Below are positions 9,110 through 18,366 of a stretch of DNA of 64,000 nucleotides, piece after piece. Both the position numbers and the translations under genes were made by a program. Numbering within the stretch: the stretch's first letter is position 1; every line of letters begins with the position of its first letter. The notes under the pieces are model-generated. The model saw only the letters and a program-made list of their open reading frames with translations. It did no database searches and had not been told where the DNA came from. Source of the DNA: Clostridiaceae bacterium. Its GTDB lineage: Bacteria; Bacillota; Clostridia; Peptostreptococcales; Natronincolaceae. Location: positions 114,194 to 178,193 of the forward strand of contig JAHDLO010000022.1 of assembly GCA_018432235.1 (NCBI GenBank), read 5' to 3'.

Positions 9110-10051
9110 ATGAAGGCTTTATTTACATACAATTATGGCAGTCAGGAGATGGCGGCCATCAGGCAACTGGGCTATGATGTGCTGATTGTTGAGGAGAACA
9201 AGATTGAATATACACCGGAGATGGCGGAGGCAGAGGTGCTGGTTTGCTATAATCCCTTCAAAGCTTTGGATATCAGCAGGCTCAAGGCTTTGAAATGGAT
9301 ACAGCTCTCCAGCATCGGTATCGATCAGGTGCCAATGGATGTCCTAAAGAAAAACAATATCCTATTGACCAACAACAGAGGCGGCTACAGTATTCCCATG
9401 GGGGAATGGGTCGTAATGAAGCTGCTGGAAATCTATAAAAAGAGCAGAATACTATATCAGCAGCAGGACAAGAAGCGATGGAAAATGAATAAGGACGTAT
9501 TGGAGCTCTACGGTAAAACCGTAGCCTTTATAGGCACCGGCAGCATTGGACAGGAGTCTGCAAAACGCTTGCAGGGCTTTGGCGTCAACATCGTAGGAGT
9601 AAATACTAAGGGTACTGACGTCGAATATTTTCACAGCTGTTACCCCATAAGCAGGCTGGAGGAGGTGCTGGGTAAAAGTGATGCAGTGGTACTGACCATA
9701 CCCTATACAGAGGTGACCCACCACTTGATAAATAAGCAGCAGCTGGAGGCAATGAAGCCGGAGGCTGTGCTTATAAATGTCAGCAGGGGCAGCATTATAA
9801 ATGAAGCAGCCTTGATTAAGCATCTGCAGGAGGGCAAGCTGATGGGGGTAGCACTGGATGTCTTTGAGGAGGAGCCGTTGCCATCTGAGCATCCCCTGTG
9901 GGATTTTGACAGAGTTATCATCACGCCCCATAACTCTTGGATATCTGAGCTCAGGAATGATCGTAAATACGAAATGATATACGACAACCTTAAGGCATAT
10001 ATTCAGGGCCGTCCTCTGACAAATGTCATCAATCTCAATAGAGGCTATTGA
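9110..10051 (+). CDS. D-isomer-specific 2-hydroxyacid dehydrogenase family protein
   Basis: 313 residues, NAD(P)-dependent reduction of a 2-keto acid or the reverse. The Rossmann loop reads AFIGTGSIGQESAKRL (near 140), followed by the family signatures INVSRGSIINEAALIKHLQ and GVALDVFEEEPLP and the late His in ITPHNSW. The N-terminal substrate domain is short and divergent, so phosphoglycerate, lactate and other substrates cannot be separated. ATG 9110 follows AGGGGAGTG at 9095-9104. A TATAAT at 9072-9077 is well placed as a -10 box but lacks a clear -35. The gene appears monocistronic. Confidence 0.9.
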   Translation: MKALFTYNYGSQEMAAIRQLGYDVLIVEENKIEYTPEMAEAEVLVCYNPFKALDISRLKALKWIQLSSIGIDQVPMDVLKKNNILLTNNRGGYSIPMGEWVVMKLLEIYKKSRILYQQQDKKRWKMNKDVLELYGKTVAFIGTGSIGQESAKRLQGFGVNIVGVNTKGTDVEYFHSCYPISRLEEVLGKSDAVVLTIPYTEVTHHLINKQQLEAMKPEAVLINVSRGSIINEAALIKHLQEGKLMGVALDVFEEEPLPSEHPLWDFDRVIITPHNSWISELRNDRKYEMIYDNLKAYIQGRPLTNVINLNRGY

Positions 10052-10205
10052 GAGAAAATTGGAATAATTAATGGCTGCAAGGTCTAACAAGCCCCTAACC
10101 CTCATATATATGAACTAATACCTTAATACTTTAAAAATTTGGAGCAGCAATGAGGTAAATTTTTTCAGGTAATAGAAAAATTACAGGAGTGGGGGGGGTA
10201 GTGAT

Positions 10206-10391
10206 TTGTTAACTTGGATCGCATTGGGCTTGCTGCTATTGAGCGGTTTAAACAGGGGATTTGTAGGGATATTTAAGGTTGATCTCGTAGAATCCCTGGC
10301 AGGAAAGGCTTCTCCGGCTGGCAGAGTGATTAATACCCTGATAGGAATTGCCGGGATATACACCCTATGGATGCTATTTACAAACCGATAG
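10206..10391 (+). CDS. DUF378-like small membrane protein
   Basis: 61 residues with two hydrophobic helices (about 3-22 and 42-58). The sequence LLSGLNRGFVGIFKVDLV matches the pattern of DUF378/YuzA proteins, in which G-G-L-N-W-G is typical; here Trp is replaced by Arg. Start TTG 10206 is preceded by GGAG and a G8 run (10186-10198). Function of the family is not established. A strong terminator follows. Confidence 0.75.
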   Translation: MLTWIALGLLLLSGLNRGFVGIFKVDLVESLAGKASPAGRVINTLIGIAGIYTLWMLFTNR

Positions 10392-10394
10392 ATT

Positions 10395-10427
10395 AAAAAA
10401 GGCATTAGTCTCAGGCTAATGCCTTTC
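10395..10427 (+). terminator. Strong intrinsic terminator
   Basis: Perfect stem AAAGGCATTAG / CTAATGCCTTT with a 7-nt loop. The flanking A and T runs make it usable in both directions. Confidence 0.85.
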
Positions 10428-10509
10428 TAAGTGTATTACAATAATATTAATAACCAAAACCTCCCGTCGACATATAATGTAATGATGATATAGAAGGGAG
10501 GATTTTTTT

Positions 10510-11319
10510 GTGTATTATAATTATGGTTTACCCTATAGCTTAAATGGTGCTCCGGGCAATTATCCGCCTTCATTTCCCGCGTTGCCTGAGCCTCCTGCAT
10601 GCCCTAACGGTACAATTTATACCGTGCGGCCGGGGGATACGATGTTTAGGATTGCAAATCAATATAATGTTTCACTACAACAGCTCATCAGAGCGAATCC
10701 ACAGGTTGCCAACCCCAATGTGATTTATGTCGGACAGCGGTTATGCGTTCCTGCTGAGATAACCCCTACACCACCTTCACCTGAGCCCTTTTGCCAAAAT
10801 GGCACAATATACATAGTGCAGCGGGGGGATTCACTATTTACCATTGCCAGAAAATTTGGAGTGACGCTACAGCAACTAATTCAGGCAAATCCACAAATCT
10901 CCAATCCCAATATTATAGAGGTGGGAGCTAGGGTATGCGTGCCGATTCCTACACCTCCTACACCAGAGGGGATTTGCAGGATAAATCTGGTGCCAGTAAT
11001 ACCGGAGGGTCTTGGCGGAACAGCCTTTATCAATTACAAGGAGCCTCAAATGTGGTTAACAACCTTTGGATTGCCGGCACCCTCGAAATTTGACGACAAG
11101 CTTTGTGTATATGTAGCATGGCTGGTGGATAGAGTGAATAATTCATATTTAAAGGTTGAGCTGAAGGCCTGTCTGCAGGGAATTGAGGCAGGATATTGCA
11201 AATTTACAACAGGTCTTGAGGGGTATGAGGAGCTAATAGTTACAGCAGAGCCTATGCCGGTTGCATCAAAGCCTGTCGGTCCAACGGTACTAAAGGGAAA
11301 TTGCAAGCAATGCATGTAA
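10510..11319 (+). CDS. Double-LysM protein, probable spore or cell-wall protein
   Basis: 269 residues. Two LysM domains (about 35-82 and 95-145), each with the YxVxxGD(T/S)xxxIA start and the A-N-P-Q core, e.g. YTVRPGDTMFRIANQYNVS. Pro-rich linkers separate them from a C-terminal domain of about 115 residues with several Cys and no recognised family. There is no signal peptide and the N-terminus is Tyr/Asn/Pro-rich, as in coat-associated LysM proteins of spore formers, so a spore envelope role is inferred. Start GTG 10510 with AGAAGGGAGG at 10492-10501. CATATAAT at 10471-10478 could be a sporulation-type -10 box, which is speculative. Confidence 0.85.
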   Translation: MYYNYGLPYSLNGAPGNYPPSFPALPEPPACPNGTIYTVRPGDTMFRIANQYNVSLQQLIRANPQVANPNVIYVGQRLCVPAEITPTPPSPEPFCQNGTIYIVQRGDSLFTIARKFGVTLQQLIQANPQISNPNIIEVGARVCVPIPTPPTPEGICRINLVPVIPEGLGGTAFINYKEPQMWLTTFGLPAPSKFDDKLCVYVAWLVDRVNNSYLKVELKACLQGIEAGYCKFTTGLEGYEELIVTAEPMPVASKPVGPTVLKGNCKQCM

Positions 11320-11322
11320 ATA

Positions 11323-11353
11323 AAGGCCTGTAGATTTAATCTACGGGCTTTAA
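11323..11353 (+). terminator. Intrinsic terminator after the LysM gene
   Basis: Stem AGGCCTGTAGAT / ATCTACGGGCTT (one G:U and a minor mismatch at the base), 3-nt loop, then TTAATT. Confidence 0.75.
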
Positions 11354-11493
11354 TTCTGTGGAAAGTGCAGCTCAGCTTCATATGTAATTTAATTAATTAT
11401 TACATAAATATTAAAAAATTCTTATGACACTGAAAAATTTCCTATATATGCTATAATTAGAATGCAGGTATTACATAAAAAGGGGTTATGCAG

Positions 11494-13119
11494 ATGAAAA
11501 AATACGTAAGCTTACTCTTAATAATTATAGTATTGCTATCAAATGTAGCAATGACCTTTGGTCAGGGAGCGGTAGTTGCATTGACGGATATTGAGGATCA
11601 TTGGATAAAGGATAATAAGGAGATACTGTATTTTCTACAGCATATAGGCGTATTTATGGGCTATAGCGACAATACCTTTAAGCCGCAAAATCCAATTACC
11701 CGTGAAGAATTCATAAAGCTATTGACGGTTGCCATTGGTGAAGGTGAAAGAGGAAATAGCTCTGAAACTGTCAGCTTTCAAGACGTCCCTAAGGGTCACT
11801 GGTCCCATCAATATGTGGAGGCGGCTGTGGAGCTGGGAATAATTATCCCCCTTGATTACAGCAATGGCCTTGAGCCTCAACGGCCCATCACGAGACAGGA
11901 AATATCCGTTATGCTGGCAAGGGCGATGGTGCTATTTGGTGGAACACTCAATACAGGAATCGCTAATACCGTCTTTAAAGACGACGCTGATATGTCTGAA
12001 TGGGTAAAGCCATATATCCAGCAGGTATACGAGGCTGGTCTAATGCAGGGGTATGAAGCAGAGGGAGGCTTTACCTTCGGTCCTCTTCTGACCACCACCA
12101 GGGCTGAGGCTGCCATGATCATCTATCGTTTAATCGGATTGAGGGAGACAGGTAAAACTATTGCCTTCTATGCCATAGATTCATATAAACAGGTGGATAC
12201 CATTCAATATTTTGATGAGGTAGTCTTTGGCTGGAGCGCTCTAACACTGGATGCGGAGGGCAGGACAATACTTACCTTAAATAGTGCCGATAGCAGGCAC
12301 CGGCTACCCTCTGCCTATCAGGAGCCTCTGAATAAGGCAAAAGAGAATGCTGTAGCTGCAAAGCTGATGGTGACGGAGGCCAGAACATCGGTTATCTATC
12401 CATTGCTGCAAAATACAGATATGCAACAAGCCTTTATTGATGATGCCATAAAGGCTATAAAGGACTTAGGCATGTCTGGTTTGGTTATGGATTTAGAGAA
12501 TATCAGAGATACTGAAAAGGGCAATAAAGCTTTATATGTCAGCTTTTTAAAGGATTTACAGGCTGCTCTTTCTGCAGAGTCACTAACGCTTTCAGTGGCA
12601 GTACAGCCGGATAATGTGGTGGGGTATTATGATGGCTTTGACTACAAGGAAATAGCAAAGCTTGTGGAGGATGTCATTCTTATGGCCCACGATTACCATG
12701 ATAGAAACACACTCAGCTATGTGACGGATCATGCTCCGATTCAAAAGGTACAAGGTGCCATTTTAAGCCTTCTGAATCAAGGCGTAGCTAAGGAAAGCTT
12801 GATTTTAGCACTTCAGGTGGCAGGTGCCACTCAGATAAGAAGTCAGGGTAATCAGGGTAATGCCTTTTATGCGCCTACGATGTCCACTGTCTACGATGCA
12901 CTTAATACCAGAAATGGACAGCAAAGCTTTGATTACATTACCATGACGCCCAGCTTCAGCTACGTGGATGAGGCGGAAGCAGTTAAAGGGACGATAAGGT
13001 TCGAAAACAAAACCAGTATAAATGCCAAGATTCAATTGGCTAAATTCTACGGTCTCAAAGGAATTTCCTTCTGGAGAATAGGTGAGCTGCAGCAGGATGT
13101 TTTGGAATTATTACAATAA
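11494..13119 (+). CDS. S-layer-homology protein with GH18-like glycosidase domain
   Basis: 541 residues from ATG 11494. The in-frame ATG at 11488 lies only 2 nt after the AAGGGG site (11480-11485), whereas 11494 is 8 nt away. Signal peptide MKKYVSLLLIIIVLLSNVAM. Three SLH domains follow (about 30-85, 95-145, 155-210; e.g. ITREEFIKLL, HWSHQYVEAAVELG), which bind secondary cell-wall polymer. The C-terminal half (about 220-541) is a GH18-type barrel like spore cortex and cell-wall glucosaminidases; GLVMDLENI is the position of the DxxDxE motif, here reduced to D-x-E. The protein is probably wall-bound and acts on peptidoglycan; catalytic activity is uncertain because of the altered motif. Confidence 0.85.
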   Translation: MKKYVSLLLIIIVLLSNVAMTFGQGAVVALTDIEDHWIKDNKEILYFLQHIGVFMGYSDNTFKPQNPITREEFIKLLTVAIGEGERGNSSETVSFQDVPKGHWSHQYVEAAVELGIIIPLDYSNGLEPQRPITRQEISVMLARAMVLFGGTLNTGIANTVFKDDADMSEWVKPYIQQVYEAGLMQGYEAEGGFTFGPLLTTTRAEAAMIIYRLIGLRETGKTIAFYAIDSYKQVDTIQYFDEVVFGWSALTLDAEGRTILTLNSADSRHRLPSAYQEPLNKAKENAVAAKLMVTEARTSVIYPLLQNTDMQQAFIDDAIKAIKDLGMSGLVMDLENIRDTEKGNKALYVSFLKDLQAALSAESLTLSVAVQPDNVVGYYDGFDYKEIAKLVEDVILMAHDYHDRNTLSYVTDHAPIQKVQGAILSLLNQGVAKESLILALQVAGATQIRSQGNQGNAFYAPTMSTVYDALNTRNGQQSFDYITMTPSFSYVDEAEAVKGTIRFENKTSINAKIQLAKFYGLKGISFWRIGELQQDVLELLQ

Positions 13120-13242
13120 CTTAGTAAAGGAGTATTATTTTCATTAAAACAAAGCCTTTAAAATATAGTATAATAAAGGTAGTTCAAAAAGGGCACAAGC
13201 AGAAAAAAATGACTTAAAATTGCATATAGAAGGGGGCCCATT

Positions 13243-13629
13243 ATGAGTGTATTAAAGAATACCATGGTTTGTGTTACCAAGCAAATCACCTGTGAAAGGC
13301 TTATTAAGACGGGATCGAGGATTCAGGAGAAAAATGGCGGGGAGCTTCATATCGTTCATGTTGCACCTGAGGGCTACAGCTTTTTAGGTAATTCAAGGGA
13401 GGGCGAGGCTTTAGACTATTTATTTGAAATATCTAAGGCAGTAAACGGCTTTATGACTGTATTAAGATCAACAAATGTTGAAATGTCCATTGTAGACTAT
13501 TGCAATAAAAACAATATAGGAAGAATCGTTTTGGGTGAATCCTTGGAGAGTCGTCCAGAGAACAATATGATCGTTAGATTGAGCAAAAAGCTTTGCGATC
13601 AGGTGGAGATAAAAATTATACCAACATAA
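13243..13629 (+). CDS. Universal-stress-protein-like protein
   Basis: 128 residues, cytoplasmic. N-terminal strand MVCVTKQITCERLIKTG, then ELHIVHVAPEG and, near the C-terminus, IVDYCNKNNIGRIVLGES: the layout of the Usp fold as found in KdpD-type USP domains. The G-x2-G-x9-G(S/T) ATP loop of classical UspA is not clear, so ligand binding is unknown. ATG 13243 follows AGAAGGGGG at 13228-13236. TATAAT at 13169-13174 is a possible -10 box. A terminator follows directly, so the gene is monocistronic. Confidence 0.75.
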   Translation: MSVLKNTMVCVTKQITCERLIKTGSRIQEKNGGELHIVHVAPEGYSFLGNSREGEALDYLFEISKAVNGFMTVLRSTNVEMSIVDYCNKNNIGRIVLGESLESRPENNMIVRLSKKLCDQVEIKIIPT

Positions 13630-13640
13630 CGTCTGATGTC

Positions 13641-13676
13641 AATAGAGATTTCTGTAAAAGGAGGTCTCTATTCTTT
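13641..13676 (+). terminator. Intrinsic terminator
   Basis: Perfect stem AATAGAGA / TCTCTATT with a 16-nt loop, followed by CTTTAT. The U tract is imperfect. Confidence 0.6.
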
Positions 13677-13764
13677 ATAGAAGAATGATAAATACCAAAA
13701 GGGGAAGAATAACGGCAGCTTAATAGCATATAAGGCATAGCGGTAGGAAAGAGGTAATGGAAAA

Positions 13765-14706
13765 TTGGAGAAAGCATTGTATCGGAAATACTCCGACTAT
13801 TTAAGAGAAAAATATGGGGAAAAGGTATATAAAATACCGGTGAATATTCCAGTGACCTGCCCGAATAGAGATGGGAAGCTAGGCCATGGGGGCTGCACTT
13901 TTTGTGCAGATGTCGGCGCTGGCTTTGAAAATCTAGAAAACACGATACCGGTTCCACAGCAAATGGCATCCAATATAGCCCATATAAAAAAGAAATATAA
14001 GGCTGAAAAATATATTGCCTATTTTCAGAATTTCAGCAATACTTATCTGGCATTTGAGGACTTTAAAAGGGTTATAATTGAGGCCATACGGGAGGATGTC
14101 GTCGAGATTTGCATCTCCACCCGACCGGATTGTATAAGAGAGGAGTATCTTGAGTTTCTTCATGGGCTAAGCAAGGAAAAATCAATGGAAATCTCTATAG
14201 AACTGGGATTACAGACGGTAAATTATCATAGTCTTCTCTATATAAACAGAGGACATACCCTGGCAGAGTTTATTGATGCTGTCCTCAGAATTAAAAAATA
14301 TGGCTTTGACATCTGTGCCCACCTGATTCTTAATCTGCCCGGTGACAATATGACGGATGTCATTGAAAACGCCAAGGTTCTTTCAGCATTAGGGGTGCAG
14401 CAGGTGAAGCTCCATGCCCTATATGTTATGCGGGATACGGTAATGGGTAGGCAATATGAGGCCGGTGAATTTAAGATCATAAGCGTTGAGGCATACAAGG
14501 AAAGGGTAATTACCTTTTTAGAATATCTTAACCCTGAAATCGTTGTTCAAAGACTAATCGGAAGGGCACCGGAGGAAAATTCGCTATTTGTCAATTGGAA
14601 CATGAGCTGGTGGCGCATAAGGGACGAAATCGAGGCACAGATGCAGCAGCAGGGGAGCTATCAAGGTAAAAGGGCCAATTATCTAAATGGAAAAGCACTA
14701 AAATAA
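13765..14706 (+). CDS. Radical SAM protein, YhcC type (TIGR01212-like)
   Basis: 313 residues. The [4Fe-4S]/SAM cysteines sit in TCPNRDGKLGHGGCTFC, the extended C-x11-C-x2-C spacing typical of the YhcC family rather than CxxxCxxC. Family signatures continue with YFQNFSNTY, ISTRPDC and ELGLQTVNYHSL. The chemistry of the family is not settled; members are linked to tRNA/nucleic-acid or archaeosine-like modification only by similarity. TTG 13765 is chosen because AAAGAGGT (13749-13756) is 8 nt upstream and no in-frame ATG precedes. Only 95 nt separate it from the P-loop gene downstream. Confidence 0.88.
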   Translation: MEKALYRKYSDYLREKYGEKVYKIPVNIPVTCPNRDGKLGHGGCTFCADVGAGFENLENTIPVPQQMASNIAHIKKKYKAEKYIAYFQNFSNTYLAFEDFKRVIIEAIREDVVEICISTRPDCIREEYLEFLHGLSKEKSMEISIELGLQTVNYHSLLYINRGHTLAEFIDAVLRIKKYGFDICAHLILNLPGDNMTDVIENAKVLSALGVQQVKLHALYVMRDTVMGRQYEAGEFKIISVEAYKERVITFLEYLNPEIVVQRLIGRAPEENSLFVNWNMSWWRIRDEIEAQMQQQGSYQGKRANYLNGKALK

Positions 14707-14800
14707 TTTTCAATAACAGAAGGAAAATTTCAGAATAAATAGAATTTATAAAATATATTGAAAATAGCATGCAATCCATTTTGATAACAGGGGGAATTAT

Positions 14801-15220
14801 ATGATTAAACTCATTGTTGGTAAAAAAGGAAGCGGAAAGACAAAATATCTAATCGATACGGCTAATGATTCAATAAAAAAGGTGAAGGGTCATGTTGTAT
14901 TTATAGATTATGACAACAGCCATATGTTTCAAATAGATTATAGGGTTAGATTTATGAGCATAAAGGAATATAAGATATATGATGATGTGGGATTCTATGG
15001 CTATCTCTGTGGGATAATTGCTTCAAATTACGATATTGAAACCATATATATCGATAGCCTCTACCGTATCTCTCAATGCGAGCTGACGCAATTACAAACC
15101 TTCTTTTCAAATTTAGATATGCTGGAGATGAAATATAACGTAAGCTTTGTATTCAATATAAGCTGTGATTTAGACCAGATGCCGGAGTTTATGAAAAAAT
15201 ACACAATTGTCAATCTTTAA
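14801..15220 (+). CDS. Small P-loop ATP-binding protein, function unknown
   Basis: 139 residues. Walker A is at the very N-terminus (VGKKGSGKTKYLID, residues 6-19), with a possible Walker B strand IETIYIDSLYRIS near 86-98. No other domain is present, so it is about the size of a minimal P-loop module. Similar short proteins in clostridia are annotated only as ATP-binding. ATG 14801 follows AGGGGGAAT. A hairpin terminator closes the unit with the radical SAM gene upstream. Confidence 0.75.
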   Translation: MIKLIVGKKGSGKTKYLIDTANDSIKKVKGHVVFIDYDNSHMFQIDYRVRFMSIKEYKIYDDVGFYGYLCGIIASNYDIETIYIDSLYRISQCELTQLQTFFSNLDMLEMKYNVSFVFNISCDLDQMPEFMKKYTIVNL

Positions 15221-15230
15221 TATCAAGTAA

Positions 15231-15277
15231 AACAATAGGAACGGGCATATTAATTTTGCCCACTTATTGTTTTTTTC
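15231..15277 (+). terminator. Intrinsic terminator with internal loop
   Basis: Outer stem AACAATA / TATTGTT and inner stem GGGCA / TGCCC separated by a small internal loop, then TTTTTTCTTT. Confidence 0.7.
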
Positions 15278-15442
15278 TTTAAATGGAATACTAGTTTGTT
15301 TTTGTAAATAGAAGGTATATATAAATAAAGGGCAACAGTGTTGAAAGGAATTAAATAGTACTATACACTAAAAAAATGTTATAAGTAGAACCTATTGCAT
15401 CTAAATATGATAAATATTTAATAAAAATAACTATAAAAAGTA

Positions 15443-15471
15443 TATAACATTAACTGAATATGTTATATAAT
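15443..15471 (+). promoter_or_regulatory. Inverted repeat overlapping the gap -10 box
   Basis: TATAACAT and ATGTTATA form a perfect 8-bp inverted repeat with a 9-bp centre (15443-15450 and 15460-15467). The right arm overlaps a TATAAT at 15466-15471, so a dimeric regulator bound here would block the gap promoter. No cggR gene is seen in the window. Confidence 0.5.
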
Positions 15472-15509
15472 ATCATAGGGAAATCACCATAAGCAGAGGA
15501 GGAATCTAT

Positions 15510-16520
15510 ATGAAAATTAAGGTTGGAATTAATGGATTTGGTAGAATCGGGAAGGCTGTTTTAAAGGCTTCGCTGGAAAGGGAGCTGGGGATAGAGATAG
15601 TCGCCATCAATAGCACCAGCGGACCAGAAAAGCACGCACATATCTTCAAATACGATTCACTTTACGGAAAGCTTGATCAAGAGGTAAGAGCTACTGCGGA
15701 TGCTCTTTATATTGGAGATAAAAAAATTCAATTCACTGCCTTCAGAGACCCTGCAGATATTCCTTGGGGCGAAATGGGTGTAGATATTGTCATTGAGTCC
15801 TCAGGGCTATTCTTAACTAATGAAGCTGCCTCAAAGCATTTAAAGGGTGGCGCTAAAAAGGTAATCCTTTCAGCACCAGCTAAGGATGATGATATATTGA
15901 CAATAGTTTTAGGTGTCAATGAAGGGGACTATGACCCCTCCAAGCATCATATCATATCAAATGCCTCCTGCACCACCAACTGTCTAGCTCCGGTGGCAAA
16001 GGTTATTGAAGACAACTTTGGGATTGAAAGTGGTCTTATGACAACCGTACATGCCTACACCAATGATCAGAATATCCTAGACCTGCCCCATTCCGATCTT
16101 AGAAGGGCAAGAGCAGCAGGGGAGTCAATTATACCGACCTCAACTGGGGCTGCTAAGGCGATATACAAGGTGATACCTTCACTGAAGGGCAAGCTTAACG
16201 GCATGGCAATGAGGGTACCGATTCCTGTTGTGTCAGTGGTGGACCTAGTGGTTCAGCTGAAGAAGGGAACCACTAAGGAGGAGGTCAACAGGTTGTTGAG
16301 GGAGGCCTCAGAGGGATCAATGAAGGATATTTTAGGCTACAGTGAAGAGCCATTGGTATCAGCCGATTATAAAAAGGACCAGAGATCATCAATCGTGGAT
16401 GCGTTATCTACAATGATGGTTAATGATAAAATGCTGAAGGTTATCTCTTGGTATGACAATGAATGGGGTTATTCCAACAGAACAGTGGATCTGGCTGATT
16501 TTATTGCAAAGAGCCTTTAA
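15510..16520 (+). CDS. gap: Type I glyceraldehyde-3-phosphate dehydrogenase
   Basis: 336 residues, the usual length. NAD-binding INGFGRIGK starts at residue 5. The catalytic segment SNASCTTNCLAPVAK carries Cys154, and SWYDNEWGYSNR is near the C-terminus. It converts glyceraldehyde-3-phosphate, NAD and phosphate to 1,3-bisphosphoglycerate in glycolysis. ATG 15510 follows GAGGAGGAA at 15496-15504. Here gap stands alone, not with pgk, tpi or cggR, and is preceded by the inverted repeat at its promoter and followed by a terminator. Confidence 0.97.
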   Translation: MKIKVGINGFGRIGKAVLKASLERELGIEIVAINSTSGPEKHAHIFKYDSLYGKLDQEVRATADALYIGDKKIQFTAFRDPADIPWGEMGVDIVIESSGLFLTNEAASKHLKGGAKKVILSAPAKDDDILTIVLGVNEGDYDPSKHHIISNASCTTNCLAPVAKVIEDNFGIESGLMTTVHAYTNDQNILDLPHSDLRRARAAGESIIPTSTGAAKAIYKVIPSLKGKLNGMAMRVPIPVVSVVDLVVQLKKGTTKEEVNRLLREASEGSMKDILGYSEEPLVSADYKKDQRSSIVDALSTMMVNDKMLKVISWYDNEWGYSNRTVDLADFIAKSL

Positions 16521-16590
16521 TATTTAAACGTTGACTGATGAAGCTATAAATTACCTAAGAATATAATTCGCTCTTAAGAAGGGTGAAATG

Positions 16591-16617
16591 AGCTGCTGTT
16601 TTTTACAGCAGCTTTAA
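16591..16617 (+). terminator. Terminator downstream of gap
   Basis: Perfect stem AGCTGCTGT / ACAGCAGCT with a 5-nt T loop, followed by TTAATC. The U tract is short. The rest of the 312-bp interval to the next gene holds only a promoter. Confidence 0.65.
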
Positions 16618-16742
16618 TCATGTTAAGGATCACTTTACAGTAATAAATTCACGGTAATTATTGAATATTATTAATAGCATATAATTTGATGCCTTACGTC
16701 ATTAATAGTTGAGCCTAAATTACGTAGAAAGTTTTGATATAA

Positions 16743-16771
16743 ATTACAAAGTCACAAAAAAGTGTTATAAT
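16743..16771 (+). promoter_or_regulatory. Candidate promoter of the alarmone synthetase gene
   Basis: ATTACA, 17-bp spacer, TATAAT. The -10 box is perfect and the -35 weak. Confidence 0.45.
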
Positions 16772-16831
16772 AGTAGAGGAATTTATTGGCGAATAAATAA
16801 ACAAATCATACAGAGGCAGTGAGGTGGATTT

Positions 16832-17635
16832 ATGGAATTTGTGGAATGGAAAAAAATTTTAATACCATATGAAAATGCCGTAGAGGAATTAAAGGTTAAA
16901 TTTAAAAGCATACGAAGTGAGTTGCATGCCCTTGGGGAGTATTCGCCTATAGAATTTGTAACCGGCAGGGTCAAGAAGACCTCCAGTATACTGGAAAAGG
17001 CTAAAAAGCTAGATATTGCCGTGGAGGAAATACAGGAAACGATGGAGGATATCGCAGGTATTAGAATCATGTGCCAGTTTGTGGAGGATATCTATACCGT
17101 AGTTGACTATATACGAGAACGTAACGGCAAGGATATGGAGATATTTTACGAGAAGGATTACATAAATAATTACAAGGACAGTGGATATCGTAGCTACCAT
17201 GTGGTAATAAAGTATCCAATTCAGACGGCTCTGGGTCAGAAGACTATTTTGGCGGAGATTCAGATTAGAACTCTGGCAATGAATTTTTGGGCAGTTATAG
17301 AGCATTCCTTGAAATATAAGTATAAGCATCAAATTCCTGAGCATATTAACGATAGATTGAAGAAGGCAGCTGATGCCGCACATAAGCTGGATCAGGAGAT
17401 GTCAGAAATCAGGCATGAAATAAGACAAGCACAAAAGGTCTTTGAGGTGCGGTCAAATACAGTTTCAGACATTCTGAAGAATATTCAACTGCTGTATTTA
17501 GTGGATAAGAGTAAAGAAGCCTCAGAGTTTCAGGAGCGCTTCAATGACTTATGGGACAAGGGAGATACAGTGGCATTAAAGAAGCTGGCTAAGGAAATAA
17601 GCCGATGCAGTGAAAAATATGAGGTTTACGATTGA
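16832..17635 (+). CDS. Small alarmone synthetase, RelQ/YjbM-like
   Basis: 267 residues: a stand-alone RelA/SpoT synthetase domain without hydrolase, TGS or ACT regions, as in RelQ/RelP enzymes that make (p)ppGpp from ATP and GDP or GTP. Seen motifs: FVTGRVKKTSSILEKAKK, MEDIAGIRIMCQF, YKDSGYRSYHVVIKYP and AEIQIRTLAMNFWAVIEHSL, covering the conserved nucleotide- and Mg-binding residues. The C-terminal helices (about 190-267) match the tetramerisation region of RelQ. ATG 16832 follows GAGGTGG at 16821-16827. A metallophosphoesterase gene begins 27 nt downstream and is probably co-transcribed. Confidence 0.92.
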   Translation: MEFVEWKKILIPYENAVEELKVKFKSIRSELHALGEYSPIEFVTGRVKKTSSILEKAKKLDIAVEEIQETMEDIAGIRIMCQFVEDIYTVVDYIRERNGKDMEIFYEKDYINNYKDSGYRSYHVVIKYPIQTALGQKTILAEIQIRTLAMNFWAVIEHSLKYKYKHQIPEHINDRLKKAADAAHKLDQEMSEIRHEIRQAQKVFEVRSNTVSDILKNIQLLYLVDKSKEASEFQERFNDLWDKGDTVALKKLAKEISRCSEKYEVYD

Positions 17636-17662
17636 TAGAAAATAATAATAGGGGTTTTTGAA

Positions 17663-18352
17663 ATGGCATTATTTGCAATAGGTGATTTACATTTAAGCAG
17701 TAATTCAGATAAACCAATGGATGTCTTCGGCAGCCATTGGTTATTTCATCATGAAAAAATTCGCAGCAACTGGCTTGCAAAGGTGAGGCCGGAGGATACG
17801 GTGCTAGTAGCTGGGGATATATCCTGGGCAATGAGGCTTCAGGAGGCTATGGCAGATCTTAGCTGGATTTCAGAGCTGCCGGGAAAAAAAATCCTGATTC
17901 GGGGTAATCATGACTATTGGTGGAGCTCCATCACTCGCCTCAATGGGTTGTTTGAGGACATGAGCTTCATACAAAACAATTATTTTTCATATCAGAACTA
18001 TGCGATTTGTGGCACAAGGGGTTGGATTACACCCAATAAAAACAAATTTACAGAAGAGGACAATAGGATATATGTACGGGAGGTAAGACGGCTGGAGCTT
18101 TCACTGGAGGCAGCCCACAAGGCAGGTTATCAGGAAATCATCGCCATGCTGCATTATCCACCTACAAATGATCAGTTGGAGCCCTCGTTATTTACACAGA
18201 TGATGGAAAGGTACAGGGTTAAAGAGGTAGTATTCGGTCATTTGCATGGAGAGGAATCCTATGCAGCAGGACTGCAGGGAGCCTACAGGGGTATCAATTA
18301 TCATTTGGTCTCCTGTGACTATTTGGATTTTGATTTGAAGAAAATACTATAG
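17663..18352 (+). CDS. Calcineurin-like metallophosphoesterase
   Basis: 229 residues. All metal-binding blocks are present: GDLHLS (near 7), VAGDISWAM (near 50), IRGNHDYWWSS (near 78), MLHYPPT, and GHLHGE near the C-terminus. This is the compact, soluble class found in clostridia with unknown physiological substrate (a phosphodiester or phosphomonoester). ATG 17663 follows AGGGG at 17650-17654. It lies between the alarmone synthetase gene (27-nt gap) and a methyltransferase gene (14-nt gap), which suggests one transcript. Confidence 0.9.
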   Translation: MALFAIGDLHLSSNSDKPMDVFGSHWLFHHEKIRSNWLAKVRPEDTVLVAGDISWAMRLQEAMADLSWISELPGKKILIRGNHDYWWSSITRLNGLFEDMSFIQNNYFSYQNYAICGTRGWITPNKNKFTEEDNRIYVREVRRLELSLEAAHKAGYQEIIAMLHYPPTNDQLEPSLFTQMMERYRVKEVVFGHLHGEESYAAGLQGAYRGINYHLVSCDYLDFDLKKIL

Positions 18353-18366
18353 ACGACAGGAAAGGA

